A stretch of 64,000 nucleotides of DNA from FEN-1073 sp963780865 (lineage in GTDB: Bacteria; Chloroflexota; Anaerolineae; Anaerolineales; RBG-16-64-43): NCBI GenBank assembly GCA_963780865.1, contig CAWADT010000030.1:1-64000 (forward strand). The letters are read 5' to 3'. Below the pieces are notes generated by a model. The model had not been told where the DNA came from. It ran no database searches and saw only the letters and a list, made by a program, of their open reading frames with translations. Position numbers and translations under genes: made by a program. Below are positions 26,846-36,988 of this stretch, one piece after another. Numbering within the stretch: position 1 is the stretch's first letter; each line of letters opens with the position of its first letter.

Positions 26846-28855
26846 ATGATCCGGAATCATAGATTATTGATTATCGGCTCAACCATGCTCGCCGCGGTTT
26901 GGTTCTCCGCCTGCGCCGGCGTAAAAACTCCGGAAGCCGCCGGGAAGTTTACCGCCGCGCCGGCAACGGACACTTCGCCGCCCGCCACGGCAACTCCGGC
27001 CGCAAACAACAAAGTGTACAGAATGGGGATATTTGCGGAACCGACCTCCACTAATTTTTGGCAAGCCAACGGACCAGGCAATACGGTGTGGAACGCCTAC
27101 GTTCTGCTCCCCATGCGGCTCTCCCTGTATGCGCTCTCCGACCAACGGAACCAACTGATCCTTTCGGCCGCCAGTGATTGGGCTTCGCCCCTCGCACAGG
27201 AAGGCGACCAATGGACTCAGACCGTCCCCCTCAAAAAGGGCATCATCTGGTCCGACGGAACTCCGTTCACCGCCCACGACGTCGCCTTCACCATCAACAC
27301 AGTTCTGCAATTCGGCCTGGTCTCTGGGAACTGGCAGGCCTGGGTCGACTACAACTACATCGACAGCGCAATCGCCGTGGATGACTACATGGTGAAAATC
27401 ATCTACCATGCCAAGCCGGGAATCGCCCGCACCGACTGGGGCGTGTTGCAAGCGCCCATATTATGCGAGCGCTTCTGGGCGCCCAAGGTCGCCGCCGCAG
27501 CGGCGCCGCTCGCGGGGATGGTCCGGCCGGCGCCGGATGCCGATCAAACAGAGTTTCAGGCCAGAGCGGCGGAAGCCCAGAAGGCGATGTTTGCCATCGA
27601 TCCGAACGGCGAGCCGCTAGCCGGCGCCTTTCTGTTCTCCAAATGGGAACCGGGCGCCTATCTGCAATCGATGGCCAATCCCGGTTACTTCTTCTCAGGC
27701 GCGGAGGTCACCGAGTACGCGAACGGCGCGTATCACGAATCCAAAGCCAACGTTTACGATTTCACGGCCTACGGCGACCCGACCGGCGCCAAAGTTCTCG
27801 ATTACACGGTCGGCCCGTTCGTAAAATACGTCCAATACATTCTTTACAGCGACCAGAATGCCGCGCTGCTGGCGCTGCAAAAGGGGGAGATCGATTTCAT
27901 CCTCAACCCCAGCGGTCTGCCCAAAGGGCTTGCGGATCAGGTGAAAAACGATCCGAACCTTCGCGTCATCCAGAACCCGTCGCTCAGTTTCCGGTTCCTT
28001 GCCTTTAATACCCGCCGGGCTCCGATGGGCGACGTAGCTTTCCGGCAGGCTTTCGCCACCCTGATCGATAAGGAGTTCGTGACCAAATCGATTCTCCAGG
28101 GCGTGGCGTATCCGGTGAACAGCTTCGTCCCGGCGTCCAATACTGCCTGGTATTCCAACGACGTGGACAAGTGGGGATACAACCCGGACGGCACCTCCAT
28201 GACGCGCGAGCAGCGAGTCAACGCGGCGATCGGCATTCTCACCCAGGCCGGCTACACTTGGCAGGGCGGCAAGCAGCCGGCCTGGGACGCGAGCAACCTT
28301 CAGGTGGTTCCCGGCGGCGCATTGATCATGCCCAACGGGAAACCGGTGCCAGCGCTCGAACTGCTCGCTCCCAGCCCGAGTTACGACCCCATGCGCTCCA
28401 CTTTCGCGCTCTGGATCGAATCCTGGGCCAACGAAATGGGGATTCCCGTCAAGGTCAAGCTCACCAGCTTCAATGTGATCGTAGAGGAGGTCTTCACCAA
28501 GCAGGATTTCGACCTCTATATGCTTGGGTCCTCGGCGGGCATCTTCCCCTCGTACCTGCGGGATTATTGGCACAGCGACCAGGCCGTGCCGGGAGGGAAC
28601 AACGCCGGCGGATATAAAAGCCAGCCATTCGATGCGCTTTCGGACCAGCTGCTAACGTGCGAGACCTACGATACCTGCCATGAGCTCGCCAACCAGATCC
28701 AGAAACTGGTGGCGAGCGATCTGCCCTGGATCGGCCTCTTCGACACGGGGATTTACGAAGCCTACCGCCGGAACCTGACCTTTCCGTATACCTCCACCCT
28801 CGGCGGTCTGCAGCAAATGGTTTTGGGAATGCCGTGGGCGGTGCATGTTAATTAA
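26846..28855 (+). CDS. ABC transporter substrate-binding lipoprotein, family 5
   Basis: 669 residues. The lipobox WFSAC places the lipidated Cys at residue 23. A short Pro/Thr/Ala linker precedes a family 5 binding domain: LKKGIIWSDGTPFTAHDVAFTI, EIDFILNPSGLPKGLADQV, and the late FDLYMLGSSAGIFP. At 669 residues it is long for the family, as often seen in large-ligand binders. It is the first gene of a five-gene operon with two permeases and two ATPases. The ligand may be a peptide or an oligosaccharide. Confidence 0.92.
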   Translation: MIRNHRLLIIGSTMLAAVWFSACAGVKTPEAAGKFTAAPATDTSPPATATPAANNKVYRMGIFAEPTSTNFWQANGPGNTVWNAYVLLPMRLSLYALSDQRNQLILSAASDWASPLAQEGDQWTQTVPLKKGIIWSDGTPFTAHDVAFTINTVLQFGLVSGNWQAWVDYNYIDSAIAVDDYMVKIIYHAKPGIARTDWGVLQAPILCERFWAPKVAAAAAPLAGMVRPAPDADQTEFQARAAEAQKAMFAIDPNGEPLAGAFLFSKWEPGAYLQSMANPGYFFSGAEVTEYANGAYHESKANVYDFTAYGDPTGAKVLDYTVGPFVKYVQYILYSDQNAALLALQKGEIDFILNPSGLPKGLADQVKNDPNLRVIQNPSLSFRFLAFNTRRAPMGDVAFRQAFATLIDKEFVTKSILQGVAYPVNSFVPASNTAWYSNDVDKWGYNPDGTSMTREQRVNAAIGILTQAGYTWQGGKQPAWDASNLQVVPGGALIMPNGKPVPALELLAPSPSYDPMRSTFALWIESWANEMGIPVKVKLTSFNVIVEEVFTKQDFDLYMLGSSAGIFPSYLRDYWHSDQAVPGGNNAGGYKSQPFDALSDQLLTCETYDTCHELANQIQKLVASDLPWIGLFDTGIYEAYRRNLTFPYTSTLGGLQQMVLGMPWAVHVN

Positions 28856-28924
28856 CCGTCCGGACGAAGTCGGAGGACGAGGGAATTTCCGCCCTCCCTT
28901 TGTATCCCGGAACGCAAGGTGCGG

Positions 28925-30082
28925 ATGAAGCGGTATCTGATTATCCGGTTGGCGCAAGCCGTCGTAACCTATTTCCTTTTCCTGACAGCCGTCTATTTCC
29001 TCATCGACGCGCAGCCCGGCGACTTCGGCAGCGTGTATTACGACAATCCCACGCTCACCGCGCAGCAGCGCGAGACCATCCGCGCGGAGATGGGGCTCGA
29101 CCAGCCCGCGCCGGTGCGCTACCTGCAGTGGCTCGGCGATTTCCTGCGAGGGAACCTCGGCGTCTCGCTGTCGGAATATCCCCGGACGGTGAGCTCCATC
29201 CTTCTGGAGCGGGCTCCGCGCACGTTGATCCTTTTTCTCACCGCCGTGGTGCTTTCCTTCTATCTGGGATTCCTGGCGGGAAAGCTCGTGGCGTGGAAAC
29301 GCGGCGGAGCGCTGGATTACGCGTCCACAGTGGGCGGGGTGATGTTGTATACCGTATTCACGCCTTGGTTCGGACTGATGATGATCTGGCTCTTCGCCGT
29401 GGCGCTGGGGTTGTTCCCCACCGGAAAATTCATCAGCGTGGGGTTATGGAGCTCCGCCCCCGCCTTCCTCACGGCCAACATTGTGATCCTTCCGATGCTT
29501 CTGACCGGGATCGCGATGGCCGCCTTCCTGTTGATGTGGAGCCAACTCGTTCAGCGTTTTTCCCCGAACCGGAGGACCGCCGCTTTTTGGGCCGGCGCCG
29601 CGACCTGCTTACTCCTCCCCGTTGCCCTCTTTTCCCTGAGCGGTTTGGGAATATACGCGCTGGATATTCTCTATCATTTGGCTTTGCCGGTAATCACGCT
29701 TACCCTGATTTCTTTTGCCGGGACGATGCTGCTCACCCGGACGAGCATGCTGGAAACCCTGCGCGAGGATTACATTACCACCGCACGGTCAATGGGGCTA
29801 CCGGAGGGAGTCATCCGCGATAAGCACGCGGCCCGCAATGCGATGCTCCCCGTGATGACCTCGCTCGTGTTTTCCCTCGCGTTCTCGCTCGGTGGCGGCA
29901 TCATCACCGAAACCATTTTTTCCTGGCCGGGGATGGGCCGCACGCTGCTCATGGCCGCTCAGGCGGAGGATATTCCGCTGGCCATTGGCGCTTTGGCTTT
30001 CATCGGGATCCTGGCGCTGACCGCGCATATCGTGGCGGACGTCCTGTACGTTTTTCTCGATCCGCGCATCCGGTATTCGTAA
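28925..30082 (+). CDS. ABC transporter permease, DppB/OppB type
   Basis: About 385 residues. N-terminal helix RLAQAVVTYFLFLTAVYFLI, a periplasmic loop with GNLGVSLSEYPRTVSSILLERAPRTL, further helices and an EAA loop at TTARSMGLPEGVIRDKHAARN. GTG at 28919 is two codons upstream; ATG at 28925 is preferred with GCAAGG just before it. It is 69 bp downstream of the binding-protein gene in the same operon. Confidence 0.9.
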   Translation: MKRYLIIRLAQAVVTYFLFLTAVYFLIDAQPGDFGSVYYDNPTLTAQQRETIRAEMGLDQPAPVRYLQWLGDFLRGNLGVSLSEYPRTVSSILLERAPRTLILFLTAVVLSFYLGFLAGKLVAWKRGGALDYASTVGGVMLYTVFTPWFGLMMIWLFAVALGLFPTGKFISVGLWSSAPAFLTANIVILPMLLTGIAMAAFLLMWSQLVQRFSPNRRTAAFWAGAATCLLLPVALFSLSGLGIYALDILYHLALPVITLTLISFAGTMLLTRTSMLETLREDYITTARSMGLPEGVIRDKHAARNAMLPVMTSLVFSLAFSLGGGIITETIFSWPGMGRTLLMAAQAEDIPLAIGALAFIGILALTAHIVADVLYVFLDPRIRYS

Positions 30083-30106
30083 CGATCGCAGGATCAACAG
30101 TCGCCT

Positions 30107-31081
30107 ATGCCCACCGCAACCGCCTCTCCATCCTCCGCCTCCAGCCCGCTCCTTCCGCCGGGCGCCGCCGCCATGCGGAGCATGCGGCTGCAAAACGCCG
30201 GAAGGCAGCTTCGCGAGAATGGACGGATCTTTCTCGAAAACTGGATCGGCATCCTCGGGTTAAGCATCATCATCGGATTCTTGCTGCTAACGATGGCCCA
30301 GCCGATCTTGATGGCCACCACCTGGAACCACAGCATCTACGATCCCGTGAGGGGTTTTGATCCGTCGATTGCGTCCAACCCCGCCCCGCCCTCCGCCCGG
30401 CACCTGCTGGGAACGGATCCGCAGGGGCGGGATGTGTTGAGCCAGTTGATGTACGGCGCGCGGTCGGAATTCGGCCTCGGGATCCTTGCCGCCCTGGTGA
30501 CGGTCGTCATCGCCACATCCGTCGGCGCCGTCACGGCGTATTTCGGCGGATGGATCGACGCCCTGTTCATGCGCCTCGCCGACTTGATCATGATGCTGCC
30601 GTTCATTTCGATCCTGATTGTCGTCTCCGCGCTGCTGGACCTTCAGATCCTCGAACTGGCCATCGTGATCGGAATCCTCGCCGGATTCGGGGGAGTGACC
30701 ATCGTGATCAAAGCCCAGGCGCTGTCGATCAAAGTGCGGCCGTACGTCGAGGCGGCCCGGGTGGCCGGCGGAAACGACCTGCATATCATTTTCCGCCACA
30801 TCCTCCCCAATCTGCTTCCGATTTCCTTCCTGTACATGATGTTCACCGTGACCGACGCCGTATTTTCCGAAGCCGTGCTTTCCTTTTTCGGGCTGCTCAA
30901 CCTCCGCATGTCATGGGGCTTGATGATCCACCTGACGGAAGTGAATGGATATTTGTTGCGCCTGGACACCTGGTGGCTGGTCATCCCGCCCGGAGTGTGC
31001 ATCACCCTGCTGTGCTCGTCGTTTTATCTCGTGGGCCGCGCGCTGGAGGAAGTGGTCAACCCGCACCTGCGCCGGCGCTAA
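30107..31081 (+). CDS. ABC transporter permease, DppC/OppC type
   Basis: 324 residues with a Ser/Pro/Ala-rich N-terminal tail (first about 22 residues) before the OppC_N-like helix. LLGTDPQGRDVLSQLMYGAR is the family hallmark, and the EAA loop is VEAARVAGGNDLHIIFRHILPN. It forms the translocation pore with the preceding permease. Downstream ATPase gene starts 15 bp after the stop. Confidence 0.92.
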   Translation: MPTATASPSSASSPLLPPGAAAMRSMRLQNAGRQLRENGRIFLENWIGILGLSIIIGFLLLTMAQPILMATTWNHSIYDPVRGFDPSIASNPAPPSARHLLGTDPQGRDVLSQLMYGARSEFGLGILAALVTVVIATSVGAVTAYFGGWIDALFMRLADLIMMLPFISILIVVSALLDLQILELAIVIGILAGFGGVTIVIKAQALSIKVRPYVEAARVAGGNDLHIIFRHILPNLLPISFLYMMFTVTDAVFSEAVLSFFGLLNLRMSWGLMIHLTEVNGYLLRLDTWWLVIPPGVCITLLCSSFYLVGRALEEVVNPHLRRR

Positions 31082-31095
31082 AGCCCGGAGGTTTC

Positions 31096-32070
31096 GTGGG
31101 CAATCCGGTATTGGAAGTGACAGGCTTGACGGTGCATTACAACACCCGCGGCGGCGAGGTATTCGCGGTGGAAAATGTTTCGTTTTCAGTGGACGAAGGG
31201 GAGAGCTTGGGGATCGTAGGCGAATCCGGATCCGGAAAATCGTCGCTTGCCCTCAGCCTGATGAAGCTCTTGCCGGAGAACGCGCGCATCCTGGGCGGGA
31301 AGATCCGCCTGCGCGGGAAGGACCTGGCGCAGCTTTCGGAAGCGGAGATCCGCCCGTACCGCGGGCGCCATCTCGCGATGATCTTCCAGGCGGCCATGGG
31401 TTCGCTTAACCCGGTCTATCGCGCCGGCGATCAGATCGTCGAAGCGCTCCAGAACCACAACCCAGGATTGACCAGCGCCGCGGCCCGGGTGCGGGCGGCG
31501 GAATTGTTCGAACTGGTGGGTTTGGAGGCGGGATTGATGGATAGGTTTCCGCATCAATTATCGGGCGGCATGCGCCAGCGCACGGTAATCGCCATGGCGC
31601 TTTCGTGCGACCCCGACCTCCTTATCGCCGATGAACCCACCACCGCCCTGGACGTGATCGTGCAGGATACCCTCCTGCGCCAATTGCAACAGCTGCAAGA
31701 GCGAGACAAGCTTGGGATGATCTATATCTCGCACGACATCGCCGTCCTTTCCGAGGTCTCGCAGCGGATCGCGGTTCTGTACGCGGGCCGGATTCTGGAA
31801 ATCGCCGCAGCGAAGGATTTGTTTCTCCGACCGCGGCATCCGTACACCGGCGCGCTGTGGAACGCGTTCCCAAGCGTCATTGGGCCAAAACGTGCGCTTG
31901 CCTCCATTCCCGGCGAATTGCCGGATCCGCTGCACCCGCCTTCCGGGTGCCCCTTCCACCCCCGCTGCGGGCGAGCGTTGGACATTTGCCTCGGCGAGAT
32001 GCCGCCGGATACGGATTACGGCGGCGGGCATTTGGCCGCCTGCTATAACCCCATGGAAACGGGATCATGA
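31096..32070 (+). CDS. ABC transporter ATP-binding protein, DppD/OppD type
   Basis: 324 residues. Walker A GESGSGKSSLALSL, signature LSGGMRQRTVIAMAL, Walker B LLIADEPTTALD and H-loop IYISHDIAVL are all intact. The C-terminal oligopeptide-type extension includes CPFHPRCGRALDIC, the Cys pattern typical of OppD/DppD. GTG at 31096 is chosen because GGAGG precedes it by 5 bases. The stop overlaps the next start (ATGA). Confidence 0.93.
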   Translation: MGNPVLEVTGLTVHYNTRGGEVFAVENVSFSVDEGESLGIVGESGSGKSSLALSLMKLLPENARILGGKIRLRGKDLAQLSEAEIRPYRGRHLAMIFQAAMGSLNPVYRAGDQIVEALQNHNPGLTSAAARVRAAELFELVGLEAGLMDRFPHQLSGGMRQRTVIAMALSCDPDLLIADEPTTALDVIVQDTLLRQLQQLQERDKLGMIYISHDIAVLSEVSQRIAVLYAGRILEIAAAKDLFLRPRHPYTGALWNAFPSVIGPKRALASIPGELPDPLHPPSGCPFHPRCGRALDICLGEMPPDTDYGGGHLAACYNPMETGS

Positions 32071-33056
32071 CTCCGAAGGATCTGATCACGGTTTCCGGAT
32101 TGAAAAAATATTTTCCTGTGGAACAGGGAATGTTTCGCCCACTCCGGGGTTTCCTTCACGCGGTGGACGACGTGGCCTTTTCCATCCCCGCCGGAGAATC
32201 GCTGAGCCTGGTCGGGGAATCCGGATGCGGCAAAACCACCACAGGAAAGCTGCTCGTGAAGTTGTGCGAGCCCACGGAAGGAAGCATGCGGCTCGAGGTC
32301 GGTCCGGAGAGCATGGATCTGGCGCGCCTGAAACGGAAGGACCTGCGCCGCTTCCGGCGCAAGGCGCAGATGATCTTCCAGGATCCATACGAATTGCTCA
32401 ATCCGCGGATGACGGCGCTGGACGCCATCGCCGAGCCGCTCGATGTCCAACAGATCGGCAACCGGCTGGAACGCGAACAGCGGGTGGCGGACATCCTGGC
32501 GCTGGTCGGCCTCACCCCGCCGTCCGCCTTTTGTTTCCGATTCCCGCACGAACTTTCCGGCGGCCAGCGCCAGCGCGTGGCGATCGCCCGGGCCATGGTG
32601 ATCGACCCGATCTTCGTTGTGGCGGACGAACCGACCTCAATGCTGGACGCGTCGGTCCGCGCCGGCGTGATGAACCTCATGCTCGAGCTTGGCGGGCGGT
32701 TCCAAGTCAGTTATCTTTTCATCACCCACGATCTCGCCGTGGCGCGTCACATGGGCCAAAGCCTCGCGGTGATGTACCTGGGGAAGATCGTCGAAAAAGG
32801 GAATACCGAGGAGATGCTTTCGCACGGGTTGCATCCGTATACCCAGGCCCTGCTTTCGGCGGTTCCGGTTCCGGATCCGCGGGTGAAGCGGCCGGCCGTC
32901 CATCTCCGAGGCGCGGTCGCCGCGCCGATCGACCCGCCGGCCCGCTGCCGGTTCTACGACCGCTGTCCGATCCGCGACGATTATTGTCTGAACAACGACC
33001 ACCCGCCGCTGGAGGACAAAGGCGCCGGCCATTTCGCCGCGTGCTATAAGGTATAG
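32067..33056 (+). CDS. ABC transporter ATP-binding protein, DppF/OppF type
   Basis: 329 residues. Walker A GESGCGKTTTGKLL, signature LSGGQRQRVAIARAM, Walker B FVVADEPTSMLD and H-loop FITHDLAVAR. The C-terminal Cys motif ARCRFYDRCPIRDDYC is OppF-like. It overlaps the upstream ATPase gene by 4 bp and ends the operon. No terminator with a T-run is obvious after it. Confidence 0.93.
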   Translation: MTPKDLITVSGLKKYFPVEQGMFRPLRGFLHAVDDVAFSIPAGESLSLVGESGCGKTTTGKLLVKLCEPTEGSMRLEVGPESMDLARLKRKDLRRFRRKAQMIFQDPYELLNPRMTALDAIAEPLDVQQIGNRLEREQRVADILALVGLTPPSAFCFRFPHELSGGQRQRVAIARAMVIDPIFVVADEPTSMLDASVRAGVMNLMLELGGRFQVSYLFITHDLAVARHMGQSLAVMYLGKIVEKGNTEEMLSHGLHPYTQALLSAVPVPDPRVKRPAVHLRGAVAAPIDPPARCRFYDRCPIRDDYCLNNDHPPLEDKGAGHFAACYKV

Positions 33057-33101
33057 CGTATTTCCCCTTTCGAAAAGAAATATATGGCCTACTGCAAAAA
33101 G

Positions 33102-33235
33102 GCATTTTCTCACCGCAAAGACACAAATGGTGCAAAGAAAAACCAATAAAACTTGGCGTTCTTTGCGGCCCCGGCCCGACCGGCGGGCTTTCCGGGGCGG
33201 GCTTTGCGGTTAGGATTAGGGTTTTTACAGTAGAG
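33102..33235. repeat. Dispersed inverted repeat with CCGCAAAG modules
   Basis: CTCACCGCAAAGACACAAA and GCGTTCTTTGCGGCC / GGGCTTTGCGGTTAGG face each other. A closer-spaced relative is at 60840-60930 before panE, and single modules appear near 39640. Confidence 0.5.
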
Positions 33236-33407
33236 TCGATATATACGGATCCATCTTTGGCATTGTAACCCCGCCGACGGTCGGTCCGGCAATTCTCACC
33301 GGCGCGCAGACCCAAATGCGCAGACCCCCTACCATCCTTGCCATCGCCGCATGGAGCATAAGGAATCAGCCCGCCTTTCATTCACTCCATGAGCCGGAAG
33401 CGAACTA

Positions 33408-33570
33408 ACAGGGTGTTGAAGAAGCTGGTCGAGCCCCGCCCCGCTTCGCGGAGCGAGGCCGGGGTAGCCCGCGTTTTATGCGGGCGTATTGAGACCCCGC
33501 TGAAATCCGGCGGTCTCGATACGCAAAAACCGCTACTCGACCACCTACGGTGCTTTTTTCAACACCCCGC
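33408..33570. mobile_element. TA-flanked MITE, copy 1
   Basis: Terminal inverted repeats ACAGGGTGTTGAA and TTCAACACCCCGC enclose about 160 bp with no coding capacity. TA occurs directly outside both ends (33406-33407 and 33571-33572), as expected for an IS630/Tc1-mariner-type target duplication. The interior contains a second inverted repeat, GGTCGAG...CTCGACC, also found at 59770-59865. Confidence 0.7.
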
Positions 33571-33600
33571 TAATATAATATTAATGCGATCAAATCTAGA

Positions 33601-35364
33601 ATGGCTAATAAGAACGCGCGGATAGGCGCTCTGAGGCGGGCTATGGTTGTGTTATTGTTTTTTTCCTTACTCTCGGGCGTAGTCACCTTTCTTTCCCCCT
33701 GCATCCTTCCGATATTGCCGATTGTGCTCTCCTCGTCGGCATCCAATCAAAAAGCGCGTCCTCTGGGTTTGATCAGCGGCTTGGTGGTCAGCTTTACCTT
33801 GTTCACTCTGATCGTCACCAAAATCGTTTCAGCCCTGGGATTAGGCGCCAATACCCTGCGGCTGCTTTCCGTTGCTTTACTGATCGTTATCGGCCTGACC
33901 ATGCTGATTCCGGCGCTCACGGTCCTCTTCGACCGGCTCGTCGGCTTTCTTCCAGGGCTGGTGAAGTCAAACGCCCAGGGATCCGGGTTCGGGCAGGGAT
34001 TTCTCACCGGCGCAACGCTTGGATTGGTCTGGGCGCCGTGCGCCGGTCCGATCCTCTCGGCGGTGATCATCGTGGCGGCCACCCAAACTCTGACGCTCAA
34101 CTCCGCCCTGGTCATCTTCGCTTTCTCCATCGGGGTCGGTATTCCCCTGCTGGGGGTGACTTACGGCGGCCGGGCGCTCATTCAGAGGATTCGCGCGCTT
34201 TCCGGAAACCTCGTCCGCGTTCAACAAATTTTCGGCGTGATCGTGATCCTCACCGCGGTGATGATTGGCTTCAATCTCGATACCCAATTCACCGCCTGGG
34301 CGACCAGCGCGATCCCGGCCGGCTGGACCGCCGGCATTGATGCGTTCGAAAACAGCCCGGTGGTTCAACAGCAACTGGCTCTGCTCCGCGGGCCGGGCGG
34401 AACGCTCTTGACCGGCAACTCCGAGCTGCTCGGGAAGTACGGCCCCGCCCAGGATTTTGCCGGGGCCACCGGTTGGATCAACAGCGCTCCCTTAACATTG
34501 GACGGCTTGAGGGGGAAAGTTGTCCTGGTGGATTTTTGGACCTATTCATGCATCAACTGCATCCGCACCTTCCCGTATTTGTTGGACTGGTACGCCAAGT
34601 ACAAGGATTACGGATTCGTGATCGTCGGCGTGCACGCGCCGGAATTCGCTTTCGAGCACGACCCCGCGAACGTACTCCAGGCGGTCCATCAATTCGGAAT
34701 TACCTATCCCGTCGCGCAGGACAACAACTACGCCATCTGGAACGCTTACTCAAACAGTTACTGGCCGGCGGAGTATCTGATCGATGCCCAGGGGCAGATT
34801 CGTCATTACCAGTTTGGAGAAGGCAACTATGACAAAACGGAAATGGCCATTCAGGCTTTGCTGTCTGAGGCCGGCCATCCGGTGTTGGCCGCGCTGACCA
34901 ACGGTCCGGCGGTGAATTTTTCCCAAAACGAAAGCCCCGAGACGTACATCGGGACGGACCGGCAATCGGGCTTTGCGTCGCCTGAGCCTGTGGCAGCGGG
35001 AAAGGTTTCGAATTACACCTTCCCGGGCTTCGTTGCGCTAAACACTTTTGCCGTCTCCGGAAGCTGGGATTTTGAACCGCAATTCGCCCAGGAGACATCC
35101 GCCGGAGCCAAATTGACCTTGCACTTCTATGCGCAGGACGTCTATTTGGTGATGACGAGCGACCAACCATCGATCGTCACAATTACCGGTCTGACACCCG
35201 CTTTAGCCAACACCAGCGAAGATGTTAATCCCCAGGGCGAGATCACAGTGAGCGCATCGCGGCTATACCATCTGGCGCATTTCAGCCAAGCCGTAGAAGG
35301 GACCATTATCTTGGAATTTAATTCGCCCGGAGTGCGGGCCTTCTCGTTTACTTTTGGGGGATAG
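33601..35364 (+). CDS. DipZ-like thiol-disulfide protein: CcdA/DsbD membrane domain fused to thioredoxin domain
   Basis: 587 residues. Residues 1-230 form six or more helices of the CcdA/DsbD transmembrane family, with Cys in VTFLSPCILPILPIVL and VWAPCAGP that relay electrons from cytoplasmic thioredoxin. Residues about 290-430 are a thioredoxin-like domain with WTYSCINC (Cys317, Cys320). The C-terminal about 140 residues form a beta-rich domain as in DipZ. It would deliver reducing power to extracytoplasmic proteins. Start uncertain: ATG 33601 or 33643. A MITE ends 30 bp upstream. Confidence 0.88.
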   Translation: MANKNARIGALRRAMVVLLFFSLLSGVVTFLSPCILPILPIVLSSSASNQKARPLGLISGLVVSFTLFTLIVTKIVSALGLGANTLRLLSVALLIVIGLTMLIPALTVLFDRLVGFLPGLVKSNAQGSGFGQGFLTGATLGLVWAPCAGPILSAVIIVAATQTLTLNSALVIFAFSIGVGIPLLGVTYGGRALIQRIRALSGNLVRVQQIFGVIVILTAVMIGFNLDTQFTAWATSAIPAGWTAGIDAFENSPVVQQQLALLRGPGGTLLTGNSELLGKYGPAQDFAGATGWINSAPLTLDGLRGKVVLVDFWTYSCINCIRTFPYLLDWYAKYKDYGFVIVGVHAPEFAFEHDPANVLQAVHQFGITYPVAQDNNYAIWNAYSNSYWPAEYLIDAQGQIRHYQFGEGNYDKTEMAIQALLSEAGHPVLAALTNGPAVNFSQNESPETYIGTDRQSGFASPEPVAAGKVSNYTFPGFVALNTFAVSGSWDFEPQFAQETSAGAKLTLHFYAQDVYLVMTSDQPSIVTITGLTPALANTSEDVNPQGEITVSASRLYHLAHFSQAVEGTIILEFNSPGVRAFSFTFGG

Positions 35365-35421
35365 GGGGTAAGTGGTTTCGTATGTCCAAAGCGGAACACG
35401 GATGACACGGAATTTTAATTA

Positions 35422-35575
35422 TCAGGCTGTTGAAAAACGTTGATTTTGTTTTCGCAATGCACTCCCGCCCCCCTGTCATCCCCCCATTTTCCAATAGAAA
35501 ATGGGGGGAGCGAGGGGGGATGGTTTACCACAGAGAAGATGACACCAGCATGAATTGAGTTTTTCAACATCCTGT
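35422..35575. mobile_element. TA-flanked MITE, copy 2
   Basis: Ends TCAGGCTGTTGAAAAAC and GTTTTTCAACATCCTGT are near-perfect inverted repeats, with TA on both flanks (35420-35421 and 35576-35577). The interior includes CCCCCCATTTTCC/GGAAAATGGGGGG-like hairpin arms. It has no coding capacity. Confidence 0.7.
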
Positions 35576-35647
35576 TATTATTAATTCGTATCTGCTCAGC
35601 TTGTTCTATTTGAATAAACAATCACCAAGAAAAACTCCTCTTTTCCC

Positions 35648-35712
35648 CCACCCTCATCCGACCTCCGGTCACCTTCTCCCAGCATAAGCTGGGAGAAGGA
35701 CGGGATGAGGGA
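35648..35712. repeat. Dispersed hairpin repeat (CTCCCAGC-loop-GCTGGGAG)
   Basis: CCTTCTCCCAGC, ATAA loop, GCTGGGAGAAGG (35672-35699), flanked by CCCTCATCCGACC and CGGGATGAGGG. The same stem with loops TTAC or TTAT recurs at 48624 and 62758. The remainder of 35576-35955 shows no gene. Confidence 0.7.
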
Positions 35713-35955
35713 GAGGCTGAGCAGCTTCATTAAATCTTATTGATCAACTCAGTGAAATCCGTGTGCAAAACGAATCAACTATCGCAATTGGTTGAAGAAC
35801 CCGGTCACGAGTGAGGATCGACCCCTTTGCCCTGGATGAAATAAGACGGGATGAAAAACCTGCTTCCCATCAAGGGGGAAGCATCGGCAAGGAGAGGCGC
35901 GTCTCCGGGCCTGAGGTAAAGTTGGGCGGGAGAGAAAGCTGCAAATCCGGCCGGA

Positions 35956-36396
35956 TTACGTGATCATCCAAGCGCAAAGGAAGAGCACGGCGGCGCTGGC
36001 CACGAGTTGCAGCCACGAGAAGATCATCATCTGATTCCACAACCCGGCGGAATTGGATTGGGGCTTGGAGAGTTTTGGCGCCAGATAAAACCAAATGTAG
36101 GCGCTGATCGCAATCAACACGACCACGGCGACGTGTTTATAGTAGATGATATAGGTTCCCGCGAAAAGGTTGGTCAACCAAATGGTTTGCGCCCAGCCTG
36201 TCGCACCGACCGTCAAGCCTCCAATAATGAACCATGGCAGGTACCGGCGAGTAAGGCCAGCCATGTTTTTCATCCGCTCGGTTTCCTCCATGGATTGAAA
36301 ACCAGGAAGAATAACCAGAGGCAGCAAGAGCGCCATTCCGGTCCAAAGGACGATCCCGAACGTATGGAACGTAACGTAAATCGTCAGCAAGCTCAT
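35956..36396 (-). CDS. Small integral membrane protein, CopD/DUF2269-like
   Basis: 146 residues with four hydrophobic helices. Conserved-looking polar residues are the His in YVTFHTFGIVLWTG in helix 1 and KHVAVVVLIAISAY in helix 3, a pattern seen in copper-resistance D-like and DUF2269 proteins. The family assignment is tentative. It stands alone, with AGGAGGAA before the ATG. Confidence 0.6.
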   Translation of the reverse strand: MSLLTIYVTFHTFGIVLWTGMALLLPLVILPGFQSMEETERMKNMAGLTRRYLPWFIIGGLTVGATGWAQTIWLTNLFAGTYIIYYKHVAVVVLIAISAYIWFYLAPKLSKPQSNSAGLWNQMMIFSWLQLVASAAVLFLCAWMIT

Positions 36397-36988
36397 GGGG
36401 TTCCTCCTTTTTTACGGGTGCAAAATAAGAGCTGATGACTCAACCGAGCAAAGCCCGCGAACCGCTCCTAGATAATTTTCTTTCCAAGTTTACTTCAATC
36501 CTGAAAAACCTATTCTATCGGCGGTATTATTTCGCCAAGTGGAATCTACTTAGCGGGACTTAAGCCTTTGTACACGGATTGCACCGAAAAGAGCCGAATG
36601 CACTGAAACCATTCGTTGTGCTTCAATACCCAAGAATATTTTTCGGCGATTTCGGATTTTTTTGTGTTTCGGTGTACGTTTTCCCCGACCTGAGTAATTT
36701 CGCCGAGTGAATATTGAACTCGAGGATTATTATATTCCTATCGGGTACTTCGGAATACGACTGCGGACAGGAAGGTCTGGAGGATTTCCGACCAACCGAA
36801 AAGTCCCGCGGGCATCCCGGACTCGAATGCGTTAATCCATATCAGATTTGGTCATCGATTTGATATTCGTTAAGGAATCCCCGCCCATAAAACTTGCGCT
36901 TTTTTTCGCAATCGGGCGTATATATAATGGCGAGACCATTTGAATGGATTGACCATACTCCCACTCAACGGAAGGCTAGGAGAGAAAA
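36397..36988. promoter_or_regulatory. Intergenic region with a TATAAT box before a small gene
   Basis: About 590 bp. A perfect TATAAT at 36923-36928 lies 60 bp before the small gene at 36989, but no good -35 stands at 17 bp. A dispersed motif TACACGGATTGCACCGAAA (36570 region) and its inverted partner near 36660-36680 occupy the middle. No gene seen. Confidence 0.45.
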